60,951 nucleotides of DNA from Streptococcus sp. HMSC074B11 (GCF_001808705.1 NZ_KV794251.1:491-61441); one strand, 5' to 3'. Shown: positions 36,982 to 46,218, counted from the first letter of the stretch. Notes: generated by a model from the sequence alone, not told the origin. Made by a program: numbers and translations.

Positions 36982-37097
36982 AATCATCAATTTTGTTGAG
37001 TGTTATGATGATGGGGTCTTGTGCTCTTAGTCTAGCTCTGGTCTACCGCTAGGACTTATGTCCTAGCGGGAACACTCATCATAAGATGATAAGGTAG
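36982..37097 (+). other. Structured 3' region after rplQ with competing pairings
   Basis: A perfect 10-bp hairpin CCGCTAGGAC-TTAT-GTCCTAGCGG (37046-37069) is flanked by arms that can pair in two exclusive ways: GAGTGTT with AACACTC, or TTATGATGA with TCATCATAA. TCTACC and GGTAGA close around it. No coding frame. Confidence 0.6.
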
Positions 37098-37154
37098 ACG
37101 CTTGTTTACGAAATTGTTTTTTACTAAAGAACAATTTCGTAAGCAGGCGTTTTT
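37098..37154 (+). terminator. Terminator of the ribosomal cluster
   Basis: A 21-bp imperfect stem (left arm 37098-37118 ACGCTTGTTTACGAAATTGTT, right arm 37130-37150) followed by four T residues. Confidence 0.85.
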
Positions 37155-37446
37155 GAGTATTTTATTAAGAAATATGCTATACTATTGAAAACGAAAATCA
37201 ACAATGTTCATTTTTTCAAAAATATTCTATAAAGAGGTTATGAGCCAATATACTATCAGTTTCAAGTTCTAAACTAGCGACTTGGTAAAAAAAATATTAG
37301 TCTGGTATAAGATCAACTAAGAGATTTTTTAGGGTTTCAACTTGGATAATTGTTCACTATTAAGTGGTTTAGTTACTTTATCCCCCTTTTTTATTTTGTT
37401 TTTGGCCGAAATGGATATTGTTCTGTGTTAGAAACGGAGTTTAATC
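37155..37446 (+). promoter_or_regulatory. Promoter and long leader of the ACT-domain gene
   Basis: TATACT at 37178-37183 with TGC directly upstream forms an extended -10; the -35 is weak (TTGAGT at 19 bp). About 260 nt of AT-rich leader follow, with no frame carrying a ribosome-binding site and no strong hairpin. Confidence 0.5.
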
Positions 37447-37713
37447 ATGAAAGCTATTATTACTGTTGTTGGTAAAGATAAATCTGGAATTGTTGCAGGT
37501 GTTGCGACAAAAATTGCTGAATTAGGCTTAAATATTGATGATATCTCACAAACAGTCTTGGACGAATTCTTTACAATGATGGCTGTGGTATCTAGTGATG
37601 AAAAACAAGATTTTACTCATCTTAGAAACGAATTTGAGGTTTTTGGTCAGACTTTGAATGTCAAAATCAATATTCAAAGTGCGGCTATTTTTGATGCTAT
37701 GTACAATATCTAG
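37447..37713 (+). CDS. Small ACT-domain protein
   Basis: An 88-residue protein made of one ACT domain (ITVVGKDKSGIVAGVATKIAE, residues 4-24), an amino-acid-binding fold related to GcvR-like regulators. It is always found in Firmicutes beside the UPF0210 gene that follows nine bases later, so the two probably act together. Ligand and process are unknown. Ribosome-binding site GGAG upstream of the ATG. Confidence 0.88.
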   Translation: MKAIITVVGKDKSGIVAGVATKIAELGLNIDDISQTVLDEFFTMMAVVSSDEKQDFTHLRNEFEVFGQTLNVKINIQSAAIFDAMYNI

Positions 37714-37722
37714 GAGGTATTT

Positions 37723-39060
37723 ATGGATATTAGACAAGTTACCGAAACAATCGCTATGATTGAGGAGCAAAACTTTGACATTAGAACCATTACCATGGGG
37801 ATTTCCCTTTTGGACTGTATCGATCCAGATATCAATCGTGCTGCGGATAAAATATATGAAAAGATTACTACAAAAGCAGCTAATTTAGTGGCTGTTGGGG
37901 ATGAAATCGCTGCGGAGTTGGGCATTCCCATTGTAAATAAACGGGTATCAGTTACTCCAATTTCCTTGATTGGTGCTGCTACCGATGCGACGGATTATGT
38001 AGTCTTAGCTAAAGCACTGGATAAAGCTGCAAAAGAAATTGGCGTTGACTTCATTGGTGGTTTTTCAGCCTTGGTACAAAAGGGTTATCAAAAAGGTGAT
38101 GAAATCCTCATCAACTCTATTCCTCGTGCCTTAGCAGAAACGGATAAGGTTTGTTCATCAGTAAATATCGGTTCTACCAAATCGGGCATCAATATGACTG
38201 CAGTAGCGGATATGGGACGCATTATCAAGGAAACAGCTTCTTTATCTGATATGGGGGCGGCTAAATTGGTTGTATTTGCCAACGCGGTAGAGGACAATCC
38301 TTTTATGGCAGGCGCTTTTCATGGTGTAGGTGAAGCAGATGTCATCATCAATGTAGGTGTTTCAGGACCGGGTGTTGTCAAACGTGCCTTGGAAAAAGTT
38401 CGAGGTCAGAGCTTTGATGTTGTTGCTGAAACTGTTAAAAAAACAGCTTTCAAGATTACCCGTATTGGTCAATTGGTTGGTCAAATGGCTAGTGAGCGCC
38501 TCGGAGTTGATTTTGGGATTGTCGATTTGAGTTTAGCTCCAACTCCAGCAGTGGGTGATTCTGTAGCTCGTGTTCTTGAAGAAATGGGGCTAGAGACAGT
38601 TGGGACTCATGGAACGACTGCTGCATTGGCTCTCCTGAACGATCAAGTTAAAAAAGGCGGAGTTATGGCTTGCAACCAAGTTGGTGGTTTGTCAGGTGCT
38701 TTTATTCCAGTTTCTGAGGACGAGGGGATGATTGCTGCAGTGCAAAACGGATCCCTTAATTTGGAAAAATTAGAAGCTATGACAGCTATCTGTTCAGTTG
38801 GTTTGGATATGATTGCCATTCCTGAGGAAACACCTGCAGAAACGATTGCGGCAATGATTGCGGATGAAGCTGCTATCGGAGTCATCAACATGAAAACAAC
38901 TGCTGTACGTATTATTCCAAAAGGAAAAGAAGGCGATATGATTGAATTTGGTGGCCTTTTAGGAACAGCTCCAGTCATGAAGGTCAACGGTGCATCATCT
39001 GTTGATTTTATTGCACGTGGAGGACAAATCCCGGCTCCAATCCATAGTTTTAAAAATTAA
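37723..39060 (+). CDS. UPF0210 (DUF711/PFL-type) family protein
   Basis: A 445-residue conserved cytoplasmic protein with [21 protein letters not shown] at the N-terminus and Gly-rich loops such as [19 protein letters not shown] and [12 protein letters not shown]. The fold is distantly related to glycyl-radical enzymes, but I see no glycyl-radical motif and no established reaction. GGAGG precedes the ATG. Co-transcribed with the ACT gene; the ACT protein may sense a ligand for it. Confidence 0.88.
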   Translation: MDIRQVTETIAMIEEQNFDIRTITMGISLLDCIDPDINRAADKIYEKITTKAANLVAVGDEIAAELGIPIVNKRVSVTPISLIGAATDATDYVVLAKALDKAAKEIGVDFIGGFSALVQKGYQKGDEILINSIPRALAETDKVCSSVNIGSTKSGINMTAVADMGRIIKETASLSDMGAAKLVVFANAVEDNPFMAGAFHGVGEADVIINVGVSGPGVVKRALEKVRGQSFDVVAETVKKTAFKITRIGQLVGQMASERLGVDFGIVDLSLAPTPAVGDSVARVLEEMGLETVGTHGTTAALALLNDQVKKGGVMACNQVGGLSGAFIPVSEDEGMIAAVQNGSLNLEKLEAMTAICSVGLDMIAIPEETPAETIAAMIADEAAIGVINMKTTAVRIIPKGKEGDMIEFGGLLGTAPVMKVNGASSVDFIARGGQIPAPIHSFKN

Positions 39061-39179
39061 AAAGAAGTGGAATCTGTTTAAGTTGGATTTAAGGATAGAC
39101 CTGTATACTACTATTATTAAATAAAGACCTCCTAACTTTATTTAATTAAAATCCTAACTTTTTCATAATAATCTCCTAC
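39061..39179 (+). other. Gene-free region at a likely synteny junction
   Basis: AT-rich sequence containing a perfect 10-bp inverted repeat TTAAATAAAG / CTTTATTTAA (39117-39126 with 39136-39145). No coding frame. From memory, the genes on either side are far apart in pneumococcus. Confidence 0.5.
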
Positions 39180-39210
39180 AAAAGTCACTCTTTGGAGTGA
39201 CTTTTGTTTT
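39180..39210 (+). terminator. Terminator before the rnpA promoter
   Basis: 11-bp perfect stem AAAAGTCACTC / GAGTGACTTTT (39180-39190 with 39195-39205), TTTG loop, then GTTTT. The A-rich left side could also terminate minus-strand transcripts. Confidence 0.85.
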
Positions 39211-39331
39211 ATATCAAGAGAAAATAAAGAAAGTAGCATGTTCAAATTTGTAAATTTGTTCAAAAATAAGATGATTTAAAGGATGAAACTAGTTTTTTTA
39301 TTCTGTAAAATGGGCTAAAACCTTGCTATGA

Positions 39332-39359
39332 TTGGCTTTTTGAAAAATTATGGTATAAT
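39332..39359 (+). promoter_or_regulatory. rnpA promoter
   Basis: TTGGCT at 39332-39337, a 16-bp spacer and TATAAT at 39354-39359, about 30 bp before the rnpA start codon. Confidence 0.65.
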
Positions 39360-39389
39360 AGTAGTAGTTTTAATAGATGGAGTTGAATT

Positions 39390-39761
39390 TTGAAAAAACG
39401 CTTTCGTGTAAAAAAAGAGAAAGATTTTAGTGCAATATTTAAAAAAGGGGAGAGTTTTGCTAATCGTAAATTTGTTATTTATCGATTAGAAAATAATGTA
39501 CAGCATTTTCGAGTTGGCCTATCTGTCAGTAAAAAATTAGGAAACGCTGTCACGAGGAATCAGATCAAAAGAAGAATTCGACATATTCTGATTGAACATA
39601 AAAATCAGTTGGTTGAAAATGTAGATTTTGTTGTGATTGCTCGAAAAGGTGTTGAAATCTTGGACTACGCGGAAATGGAAAAAAATCTACTTCACGTATT
39701 AAAGTTATCAAAGATTTACCAGGAAGGAAATGGGAGTGAAAAAGAAATTACAGTTGACTAG
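39390..39761 (+). CDS. rnpA: Ribonuclease P protein component
   Basis: A 123-residue basic protein that joins RNase P RNA for 5' maturation of tRNAs. The signature [14 protein letters not shown] is near residues 51-64. The start is a TTG with GGAGTTG upstream. The coding end overlaps the start of yidC by 26 bases. In many bacteria rpmH and dnaA lie upstream; here, as in pneumococcus from memory, they do not. Confidence 0.95.
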   Translation: MKKRFRVKKEKDFSAIFKKGESFANRKFVIYRLENNVQHFRVGLSVSKKLGNAVTRNQIKRRIRHILIEHKNQLVENVDFVVIARKGVEILDYAEMEKNLLHVLKLSKIYQEGNGSEKEITVD

Positions 39762-40563
39762 CTTAATGGTGCTTGCTTTATTTGTGATGAGCGCCTGCAC
39801 GGCTAGTGGTACGACGAGTGAGATTACAGCTGAATCAACAGATTTTTGGAGTAAATTTGTTTATTTTTTTGCTGAAATCATTCGCTTTTTATCATTTGAT
39901 ACAAGTATTGGTCTGGGGATTATATTATTTACCCTTCTGATTAGAACGATTCTTCTACCAGTCTTTCAGATACAAATGGTGGCATCTAGAAAGATGCAAG
40001 AAGTACAACCACTGGTTAAGGAGTTGCGAGAACGTTATCCGGGACGGGATATGGAGAGCCGTACCAAGTTGGACCAAGAAATGCGTCAGTTGTTCAAGCA
40101 ACATGGTGTCAAACAGTCAGCTTCTCTTTGGCCAATCTTAATCCAAATGCCAGTCTTGTTGGCCTTGTTCCAAGCTTTGAGTAGGGTAGAATTTCTAAAA
40201 ACGGGTCATTTCTTATGGATTAACCTTGGTGGTGTTGATACGACTTTCGTTTTGCCTATTTTGGCAGCTATCTTTACTTTCCTTAGCACCTGGTTATCCA
40301 ATAAGGCCATGGTTGAGAAAAATGGCGCCATGACAGGAATGATGTATGCAATGCCAGTCATGATTTTCTTCTTTGCCATGTATTCACCAAGTGGGGTCGC
40401 CTTATACTGGGCGGTATCCAATGCTTATCAGGTGCTCCAAACCTATCTGCTCAACAATCCATTTAAGATTATTGCAGAGCGTGAGGCAGGAGTACAGGCT
40501 AAGAAGGATTTAGAAATCAAGAAGAGAAAAGCTCTCAAGAAAGCACAGAAAAAGAAAAAGTAA
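39736..40563 (+). CDS. yidC: Membrane protein insertase YidC1 (SpoIIIJ/OxaA lipoprotein)
   Basis: A 275-residue insertase. The lipoprotein signal ends in VMSAC (lipidated Cys near residue 20), followed by five hydrophobic segments, with [18 protein letters not shown] in the first conserved helix. The frame begins at an ATG at 39730, but the GTG at 39736 sits at proper distance from AGGAAGG and starts VKKKLQL like known streptococcal YidC1. Basic C-terminal tail ([14 protein letters not shown]) for ribosome binding. It inserts membrane proteins with or without SecYEG. Confidence 0.94.
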   Translation: MKKKLQLTSLMVLALFVMSACTASGTTSEITAESTDFWSKFVYFFAEIIRFLSFDTSIGLGIILFTLLIRTILLPVFQIQMVASRKMQEVQPLVKELRERYPGRDMESRTKLDQEMRQLFKQHGVKQSASLWPILIQMPVLLALFQALSRVEFLKTGHFLWINLGGVDTTFVLPILAAIFTFLSTWLSNKAMVEKNGAMTGMMYAMPVMIFFFAMYSPSGVALYWAVSNAYQVLQTYLLNNPFKIIAEREAGVQAKKDLEIKKRKALKKAQKKKK

Positions 40564-40577
40564 GGAGGAATCTTGTA

Positions 40578-41534
40578 ATGGTATTATTTACAGGTTCAAC
40601 TGTTGAGGAAGCGATCCAAACGGGATTGAAGGAATTGGGGATTCCTAGAATGAAGGCGCATATCAAGGTTGTCTCAAGGGAGAAAAAAGGTTTCTTTGGC
40701 CTTTTTGGGAAGAAACCAGCGCAAGTTGATATCGAAGCAATTAGTGAGACAACTGTTGTGAAGGCAAATCAGCAAGCAGTTAAGGGAGTTCCAAAGGAAG
40801 TTAATGCTAAGAACGAACCCGTTAAGACTGTTAGTGAAGCAACAGTAGACTTAGGCCATGTTGTTGAAGCAATCAAAAAAATCGAGGAAGAAGGACAAGG
40901 GATCTCTGAAGAAGTTAAGGCTGAAATTCTTAAAAATGAGAAAGAAGCTAGTACAATTTTAGAGGAGACTGGTCATATTGCCATTCTAAAAGATTTACTG
41001 CCAGAAGAATCTAAAGAGCAGGAAGAAGTCGAGCAGAATGATGATTTAGAAAACCTAGGCTTGAAGATTGAGCCGACCTACGATATTGACCAGGTTGTTG
41101 AAGAAGTGACCAACTATGTTCAAGGTATTATTGATGATATGGATGTTGAGGGAGCAATCTCAAGCACTTCAAATCGCCGTTCTATCAATATGCAAATTGA
41201 TACTAATGAACCAGGTCGTATTATCGGTTACCACGGGAAGGTCTTGAAATCTCTTCAGCTCTTAGCACAAAATTATCTTTATAACCGCTATTCAAGAACC
41301 TTCTATATTACCATCAATGTTAATGACTATGTAGAGCACCGTGCAGAAGTCTTGCAGAGCTATGCACAGAAGTTAGCTACACGTGTCCTAGAAGAGGGAC
41401 GAAGCCAGGTGACTGATCCAATGTCTAGTAGCGAACGTAAAATTATCCATCGTATCATCTCACGTATGGAAGGTGTCACTAGTTATTCAGAAGGTGATGA
41501 GCCAAATCGTTACGTTGTCGTGGATACAGAATAG
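40578..41534 (+). CDS. jag: RNA-binding protein Jag/KhpB (EloR)
   Basis: A 318-residue RNA-binding protein. Jag-N domain (about 1-50, with KKGFFGLFGKKPAQVDIEA), an acidic linker (about 60-165), a KH domain (about 170-245, GRIIGYHGKVLKSLQLL) and a C-terminal R3H domain (about 250-318, SERKIIHRIISRMEGVTSYS). In pneumococcus the orthologue controls cell elongation and RNA binding with KhpA. AAGGAGG precedes the ATG; 14 bp after yidC. Confidence 0.94.
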   Translation: MVLFTGSTVEEAIQTGLKELGIPRMKAHIKVVSREKKGFFGLFGKKPAQVDIEAISETTVVKANQQAVKGVPKEVNAKNEPVKTVSEATVDLGHVVEAIKKIEEEGQGISEEVKAEILKNEKEASTILEETGHIAILKDLLPEESKEQEEVEQNDDLENLGLKIEPTYDIDQVVEEVTNYVQGIIDDMDVEGAISSTSNRRSINMQIDTNEPGRIIGYHGKVLKSLQLLAQNYLYNRYSRTFYITINVNDYVEHRAEVLQSYAQKLATRVLEEGRSQVTDPMSSSERKIIHRIISRMEGVTSYSEGDEPNRYVVVDTE

Positions 41535-41542
41535 TCAAAGCA

Positions 41543-41566
41543 AAATCAGGGTATCCCTGATTTTTT
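41543..41566 (+). terminator. Terminator of the rnpA-yidC-jag operon
   Basis: AAATCAGGG / CCCTGATTT (9 bp, TAT loop) followed by further T residues. Confidence 0.88.
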
Positions 41567-41589
41567 GCTAGCTAAGGGAGATTGAGCCT

Positions 41590-42213
41590 ATGTTGAATAC
41601 AATGAGAGACTACCTTGCATACTCTGGCTTACAGTATCAAAAACCAGAGAAGGCAGGACAAGATGCTGAGAAAATGCTATATTTGAGGAGTAAGGGACAG
41701 GAAGCTAGAAAGGCTTTTACAGAACTGGCTAAAGCTTTTCAAGCAAGGCATCCAGAATGGATACTGCAAAGATCGAGTCAGTGGATGAATCAAGCCCAAC
41801 GTTTGCGACCCCATTTCTGGGCCTATTTGCAGCGTGAGGGAAGAGTGACAGAACCTATGTTGGCCCTTCGTTTGTATGGAAGCCCTTCTGATTTTGGAAT
41901 TTCACTAGAAGTGAGTTTTATTGAACGTAAGAAGGATGAGCGAACTTTAGATAAACAGGCCAAGGCCCTAGAAGTTCCAGTGGTAGAAGGGATTTATTAT
42001 TTAGCATACTCAGAGGGAGAAAGTCAAAGGATGGAGGCTACTGAGGAAAATCGCCAAGTTTTAAGAGAAAAACTATCCCATCAGGAAGTCCGAAAAGTTT
42101 TAGTGAAGATAGATGTTCCGGTGACAGAAAATTCATCTGAAGAAGAAATCGTAAAAGCTCTACTGAAATCTTATGACAAAATTCTTCCATTTTATCTAGC
42201 TACAAGAAAATAA
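41590..42213 (+). CDS. HI_0552-like conserved protein
   Basis: A 207-residue soluble protein rich in charged residues. I associate it, with moderate certainty, with the HI_0552 family of unknown function. Recognisable stretches are RPHFWAYLQREGRVTEPMLA and LRLYGSPSDFGISLEVSFIE. No signal peptide, membrane segment or catalytic motif is evident. GGGAG precedes the ATG. It stands alone between jag and the ula operon and is found in this place in pneumococcus as I recall. Confidence 0.72.
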   Translation: MLNTMRDYLAYSGLQYQKPEKAGQDAEKMLYLRSKGQEARKAFTELAKAFQARHPEWILQRSSQWMNQAQRLRPHFWAYLQREGRVTEPMLALRLYGSPSDFGISLEVSFIERKKDERTLDKQAKALEVPVVEGIYYLAYSEGESQRMEATEENRQVLREKLSHQEVRKVLVKIDVPVTENSSEEEIVKALLKSYDKILPFYLATRK

Positions 42214-42240
42214 GATAATCATTAAAATATCATAAATCAT

Positions 42241-42309
42241 ACAGTCCAAGAGTGAACAGTCCGCTGTGTAATTCTTGGTCTTTTTGTTTCCGTTTTCAAA
42301 TTATATAAT
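42241..42309 (+). promoter_or_regulatory. ulaA promoter with ula-box 1
   Basis: A 40-bp element (42241-42280) reading ACAGTCCAA-N3-TGAACA-N5-CTGTGT-N2-TTCTTGGTC forms an imperfect dyad. The -10 TATAAT is at 42304-42309; the -35 position is only T-rich, as expected for an activator-dependent promoter. The same element sits at the same distance from the ulaG -10. It can also form a weak terminator for the upstream gene. Confidence 0.65.
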
Positions 42310-42343
42310 AAACTTACAAAAACAATTCAGAAGGAGAACAATT

Positions 42344-43801
42344 ATGGAAGTCATTTCAAGTGTTCTAAATTGGTTTTCTAGCAATATTTTGCAGAATCCC
42401 GCATTTTTCGTAGGTTTATTGGTGCTAATAGGATACGCACTTTTGAAAAAACCTGCTCATGACGTTTTCTCAGGTTTCGTTAAAGCAACAGTAGGATATA
42501 TGTTGCTCAACGTGGGTGCTGGTGGTTTGGTTACAACCTTCCGTCCAATCTTGGCAGCCCTTAACTATAAATTCCAAATCGGTGCGGCCGTTATCGACCC
42601 TTACTTTGGACTTGCTGCAGCAAACAACAAAATTGCAGCAGAGTTTCCAGATTTCGTTGGGACTGCAACTACAGCTCTATTGATCGGTTTTGGAGTAAAT
42701 ATCTTGCTTGTAGCTCTACGCAAGATTACGAAAGTAAGAACCCTCTTTATTACTGGTCACATCATGGTACAACAAGCTGCGACTGTATCTCTTATGGTTC
42801 TATTCTTAGTCCCACAATTGCGCAATGCTTATGGTACAGCAGCAATCGGTATCATCTGTGGCCTTTACTGGGCAGTTAGTTCAAATATGACTGTTGAGGC
42901 AACTCAACGCTTGACTGGTGGTGGCGGATTTGCGATTGGTCACCAACAACAATTTGCAATCTGGTTTGTAGATAAAGTAGCAGGACGCTTTGGTAAGAAA
43001 GAAGAAAGTCTAGACAATCTTAAATTGCCTAAATTCCTCTCTATCTTCCACGATACAGTTGTTGCATCTGCTACCTTGATGCTCGTATTCTTCGGAGCCA
43101 TTCTTTTAATCTTGGGTCCAGACATTATGTCTAATAAAGAAGTCATCACTTCAGGAACTCTATTCAATCCTGCAAAACAAGATTTCTTTATGTACATTAT
43201 CCAAACAGCTTTCACCTTCTCTGTTTACTTGTTCGTTTTGATGCAAGGTGTCCGCATGTTCGTATCTGAGTTGACAAATGCCTTCCAAGGTATTTCAAAC
43301 AAATTGTTGCCTGGTTCATTCCCAGCGGTTGACGTTGCAGCTTCTTATGGATTTGGTTCTCCAAACGCGGTCTTGTCAGGATTTGCCTTTGGTTTGATTG
43401 GTCAATTGATTACAATTGTCTTGCTCATCGTCTTTAAAAACCCTATCCTTATTATTACAGGATTTGTACCAGTGTTCTTTGATAATGCAGCCATCGCGGT
43501 CTATGCTGATAAGCGTGGCGGATGGAAAGCAGCCGTTATCCTATCCTTCATTTCAGGTGTCCTACAAGTTGCTCTAGGAGCTCTCTGTGTAGCCCTTCTC
43601 GACTTAGCATCTTACGGTGGTTACCATGGAAATATCGACTTTGAATTCCCATGGCTTGGATTTGGCTATATCTTCAAATACCTCGGTATTGTTGGTTATG
43701 TACTTGTGTGTCTCTTCTTGCTTGTTATTCCTCAACTTCAATTTGCCAAAGCAAAAGATAAAGAGAAATATTACAACGGTGAAGTTCAAGAAGAAGCTTA
43801 G
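42344..43801 (+). CDS. ulaA: L-ascorbate PTS transporter subunit IIC
   Basis: A 485-residue integral membrane permease of the ascorbate PTS family (SgaT/UlaA). Hydrophobic segments run throughout, with GHIMVQQAATVSLMVLFLVP and TGGGGFAIGHQQQFAIW as family stretches. The frame extends to 42275, but the ATG at 42344 follows AAGGAG and gives MEVISSVLNWF. It imports ascorbate while UlaB and UlaC phosphorylate it. First gene of the ulaABCDEF operon. Confidence 0.94.
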   Translation: MEVISSVLNWFSSNILQNPAFFVGLLVLIGYALLKKPAHDVFSGFVKATVGYMLLNVGAGGLVTTFRPILAALNYKFQIGAAVIDPYFGLAAANNKIAAEFPDFVGTATTALLIGFGVNILLVALRKITKVRTLFITGHIMVQQAATVSLMVLFLVPQLRNAYGTAAIGIICGLYWAVSSNMTVEATQRLTGGGGFAIGHQQQFAIWFVDKVAGRFGKKEESLDNLKLPKFLSIFHDTVVASATLMLVFFGAILLILGPDIMSNKEVITSGTLFNPAKQDFFMYIIQTAFTFSVYLFVLMQGVRMFVSELTNAFQGISNKLLPGSFPAVDVAASYGFGSPNAVLSGFAFGLIGQLITIVLLIVFKNPILIITGFVPVFFDNAAIAVYADKRGGWKAAVILSFISGVLQVALGALCVALLDLASYGGYHGNIDFEFPWLGFGYIFKYLGIVGYVLVCLFLLVIPQLQFAKAKDKEKYYNGEVQEEA

Positions 43802-43824
43802 TATCTAGAAAAGGAGAAAATAAA

Positions 43825-44106
43825 ATGGTTAAAGTATTAGCAGCGTGCGGAAATGGAATGGGTTCATCTATGGTTATCAAGATGAAGGTTGAAAATGCCC
43901 TCCGTAAGCTTAATCAAACAGACTTTACAGTCAATTCATGCAGTGTTGGTGAAGCAAAAGGTTTAGCAGCAGGCTATGACATCGTAATCGCTTCTCTTCA
44001 TTTGATCCAAGAATTGGAAGGTCGGACTAATGGGAAGTTAATCGGGCTTGACAACTTGATGGATGATAAAGAAATCACTGAAAAACTCAGTCAAGCACTA
44101 CAGTAA
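43825..44106 (+). CDS. ulaB: L-ascorbate PTS subunit IIB
   Basis: A 93-residue phosphocarrier with the phospho-Cys loop ACGNGMGSS (Cys near residue 8). It passes phosphate from UlaC to incoming ascorbate. AAAGGAG precedes the ATG; 23 bp after ulaA. A strong intercistronic hairpin follows. Confidence 0.94.
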   Translation: MVKVLAACGNGMGSSMVIKMKVENALRKLNQTDFTVNSCSVGEAKGLAAGYDIVIASLHLIQELEGRTNGKLIGLDNLMDDKEITEKLSQALQ

Positions 44107-44112
44107 AAGGTT

Positions 44113-44166
44113 GGAGGGGGCTGGACAGAAACTGAGAGTCATCGTTTCTGTCCTTCTCCCTCTTTA
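44113..44166 (+). other. Hairpin between ulaB and ulaC
   Basis: Perfect 10-bp stem GGACAGAAAC / GTTTCTGTCC (44123-44132 with 44144-44153), extended by GAGGG / CCCTC. A short TCTTT follows, so it could attenuate or protect the upstream mRNA. Confidence 0.7.
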
Positions 44167-44182
44167 AATAAAGGAGGCAGAT

Positions 44183-44668
44183 ATGAATTTAAAACAAGCT
44201 TTAATTGAAAATGACTCAATCCGACTAGGTCTAGAAGCTAACGATTGGAAGGAAGCAGTCAGGGTAGCAGTAGATCCCTTGATTGAAAGTGGGGCGATTT
44301 TGCCAGAGTATTACGATGCTATCATCGAATCGACTGAAGAGTATGGTCCTTACTATATCTTGATGCCAGGTATGGCTATGCCCCATGCTAGACCTGAAGC
44401 TGGAGTGCAAAGAGATGCCTTTTCATTGATTACCTTGCAAAATCCTGTTGTATTTTCAGATGGGAAAGAGGTCTCTGTTTTGTTGGCACTAGCAGCAACA
44501 AGCTCAAAAATTCACACAAGTGTAGCCATTCCACAAATCATAGCCTTATTTGAATTAGAAGATTCTATTGCACGTTTACAGGCTTGCCAGACTAAAGAAG
44601 ATGTCTTGGCGATGATCGAAGAATCTAAGGATAGCCCTTATCTTGAAGGATTGGATTTGGAAAGTTAG
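44183..44668 (+). CDS. ulaC: L-ascorbate PTS subunit IIA
   Basis: A 161-residue EIIA of the mannitol/fructose/ascorbate type. The phosphorylated His lies in GMAMPHARPEAG (near residue 68). It takes phosphate from HPr. AAAGGAGG precedes the ATG. Confidence 0.94.
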   Translation: MNLKQALIENDSIRLGLEANDWKEAVRVAVDPLIESGAILPEYYDAIIESTEEYGPYYILMPGMAMPHARPEAGVQRDAFSLITLQNPVVFSDGKEVSVLLALAATSSKIHTSVAIPQIIALFELEDSIARLQACQTKEDVLAMIEESKDSPYLEGLDLES

Positions 44669-44684
44669 AAAGAGGAATAAAGAA

Positions 44685-45350
44685 ATGACAAAAAGAATAC
44701 CTAATTTACAAGTTGCATTAGACCATTCAGACTTGCAAGGAGCGATTAAAGCAGCTGTCTCTGTTGGTCACGAAGTAGATATTATCGAAGCTGGAACTGT
44801 TTGTTTGCTTCAAGTTGGAAGTGAACTGGTTGAAGTCTTACGTAGCCTTTTCCCAGATAAGATTATTGTGGCAGATACAAAATGTGCTGATGCTGGTGGA
44901 ACAGTTGCCAAAAATAATGCCGTTCGTGGAGCAGATTGGATGACTTGTATCTGTTGTGCAACCATCCCTACTATGGAAGCAGCTCTAAAGGCTATCAAGG
45001 CTGAACGTGGGGACCGAGGCGAAATCCAGATCGAGCTTTATGGTGATTGGACTTTTGAACAAGCTCAGCTTTGGCTAGATGCAGGTATCTCACAAGCTAT
45101 CTATCACCAATCTCGTGATGCCCTTCTTGCTGGTGAAACTTGGGGTGAAAAAGACCTCAATAAGGTTAAAAAACTCATTGACATGGGCTTCCGAGTTTCT
45201 GTAACAGGTGGTCTAGATGTAGATACTCTCAAACTCTTTGAAGGCGTTGATGTCTTTACCTTTATCGCAGGTCGTGGAATTACGGAGGCTGCGGATCCAG
45301 CAGGAGCAGCGCGTGCCTTCAAGGATGAAATCAAACGGATTTGGGGGTAA
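44685..45350 (+). CDS. ulaD: 3-keto-L-gulonate-6-phosphate decarboxylase
   Basis: A 222-residue TIM-barrel enzyme of the OMP-decarboxylase suprafamily. The DxKxxD motif is VADTKCADAG (about 62-71). It converts 3-keto-L-gulonate-6-P to L-xylulose-5-P. The frame begins inside ulaC at 44643, but the ATG at 44685 follows AGAGGA and gives MTKRIPNLQVALD, the family start. Confidence 0.94.
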   Translation: MTKRIPNLQVALDHSDLQGAIKAAVSVGHEVDIIEAGTVCLLQVGSELVEVLRSLFPDKIIVADTKCADAGGTVAKNNAVRGADWMTCICCATIPTMEAALKAIKAERGDRGEIQIELYGDWTFEQAQLWLDAGISQAIYHQSRDALLAGETWGEKDLNKVKKLIDMGFRVSVTGGLDVDTLKLFEGVDVFTFIAGRGITEAADPAGAARAFKDEIKRIWG

Positions 45351-45353
45351 ACC

Positions 45354-46217
45354 ATGGCACGTCCAATTGGAATTTATGAAAAGGCAACCCCGACCCACTT
45401 TACTTGGATAGAACGTTTAAATTTTGCTAAGGAGTTAGGCTTTGATTTTGTCGAGATGTCTATTGATGAACGTGACGAGCGTTTAGCAAGACTTGACTGG
45501 AGCAAGGAAGAGCGCTTGGAAGTTGTCAAAGCGATCTATGAAACTGGAGTTCGTATTCCTTCTATCTGTTTTTCAGGTCATCGTCGCTACCCATTGGGAT
45601 CAAATGATCCAGTTCTAGAGGAAAAATCTCTGGAACTCATGAAAAAATGTATCGAATTAGCTCAGGATTTGGGAGTTCGTACGATTCAATTAGCTGGTTA
45701 CGACGTTTACTATGAGGAAAAGTCATCCCAGACACGCCAACGTTTTATCAAAAATTTGAGAAAAGCTTGTGACTGGGCAGAAGAAGCTCAGGTGGTACTT
45801 GCCATCGAAATTATGGATGATCCTTTCATCAATAGCATCGAAAAATACTTGGCTGTAGAGAAAGAGATTGACTCTCCCTACCTCTTTGTCTATCCAGATA
45901 TTGGGAATGTGTCTGCATGGCATAATGATATCTACAGTGAGTTTTATCTCGGCCATCATGCTATTGCAGCTCTCCATCTCAAGGATACTTATGCAGTGAC
46001 AGAAAGTTCAAAGGGCCAATTCCGAGATGTACCTTTTGGGCAAGGTTGTGTCAAATGGGAAGAAGCTTTCGATATTTTAAAGCAAACCAATTATAATGGT
46101 CCTTTCCTAATCGAAATGTGGTCTGAAAATTGTGAAACTGTAGAAGAAACACGCGCAGCCATTCAAGAGGCCCAAGCCTTTCTCTACCCACTCATTAAGA
46201 AAGCAGGTTTGATGTAA
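45354..46217 (+). CDS. ulaE: L-xylulose-5-phosphate 3-epimerase
   Basis: A 287-residue TIM-barrel epimerase that converts L-xylulose-5-P to L-ribulose-5-P. Metal-ligand-bearing segments include AIEIMDDPF near 151, YPDIGNVSAWHND near 181 and FLIEMWSEN near 252. It starts three bases after the ulaD stop, with GGGGG near the end of ulaD as the binding site. Normal length. Confidence 0.93.
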   Translation: MARPIGIYEKATPTHFTWIERLNFAKELGFDFVEMSIDERDERLARLDWSKEERLEVVKAIYETGVRIPSICFSGHRRYPLGSNDPVLEEKSLELMKKCIELAQDLGVRTIQLAGYDVYYEEKSSQTRQRFIKNLRKACDWAEEAQVVLAIEIMDDPFINSIEKYLAVEKEIDSPYLFVYPDIGNVSAWHNDIYSEFYLGHHAIAALHLKDTYAVTESSKGQFRDVPFGQGCVKWEEAFDILKQTNYNGPFLIEMWSENCETVEETRAAIQEAQAFLYPLIKKAGLM

Positions 46218-46218
46218 G

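Noticed and set aside
36982-37446. tRNA or rRNA genes in the longer intergenic regions
   Set aside because: No cloverleaf with T-loop GTTCRA-type sequence or rRNA sequence was recognised in any gap of the window.
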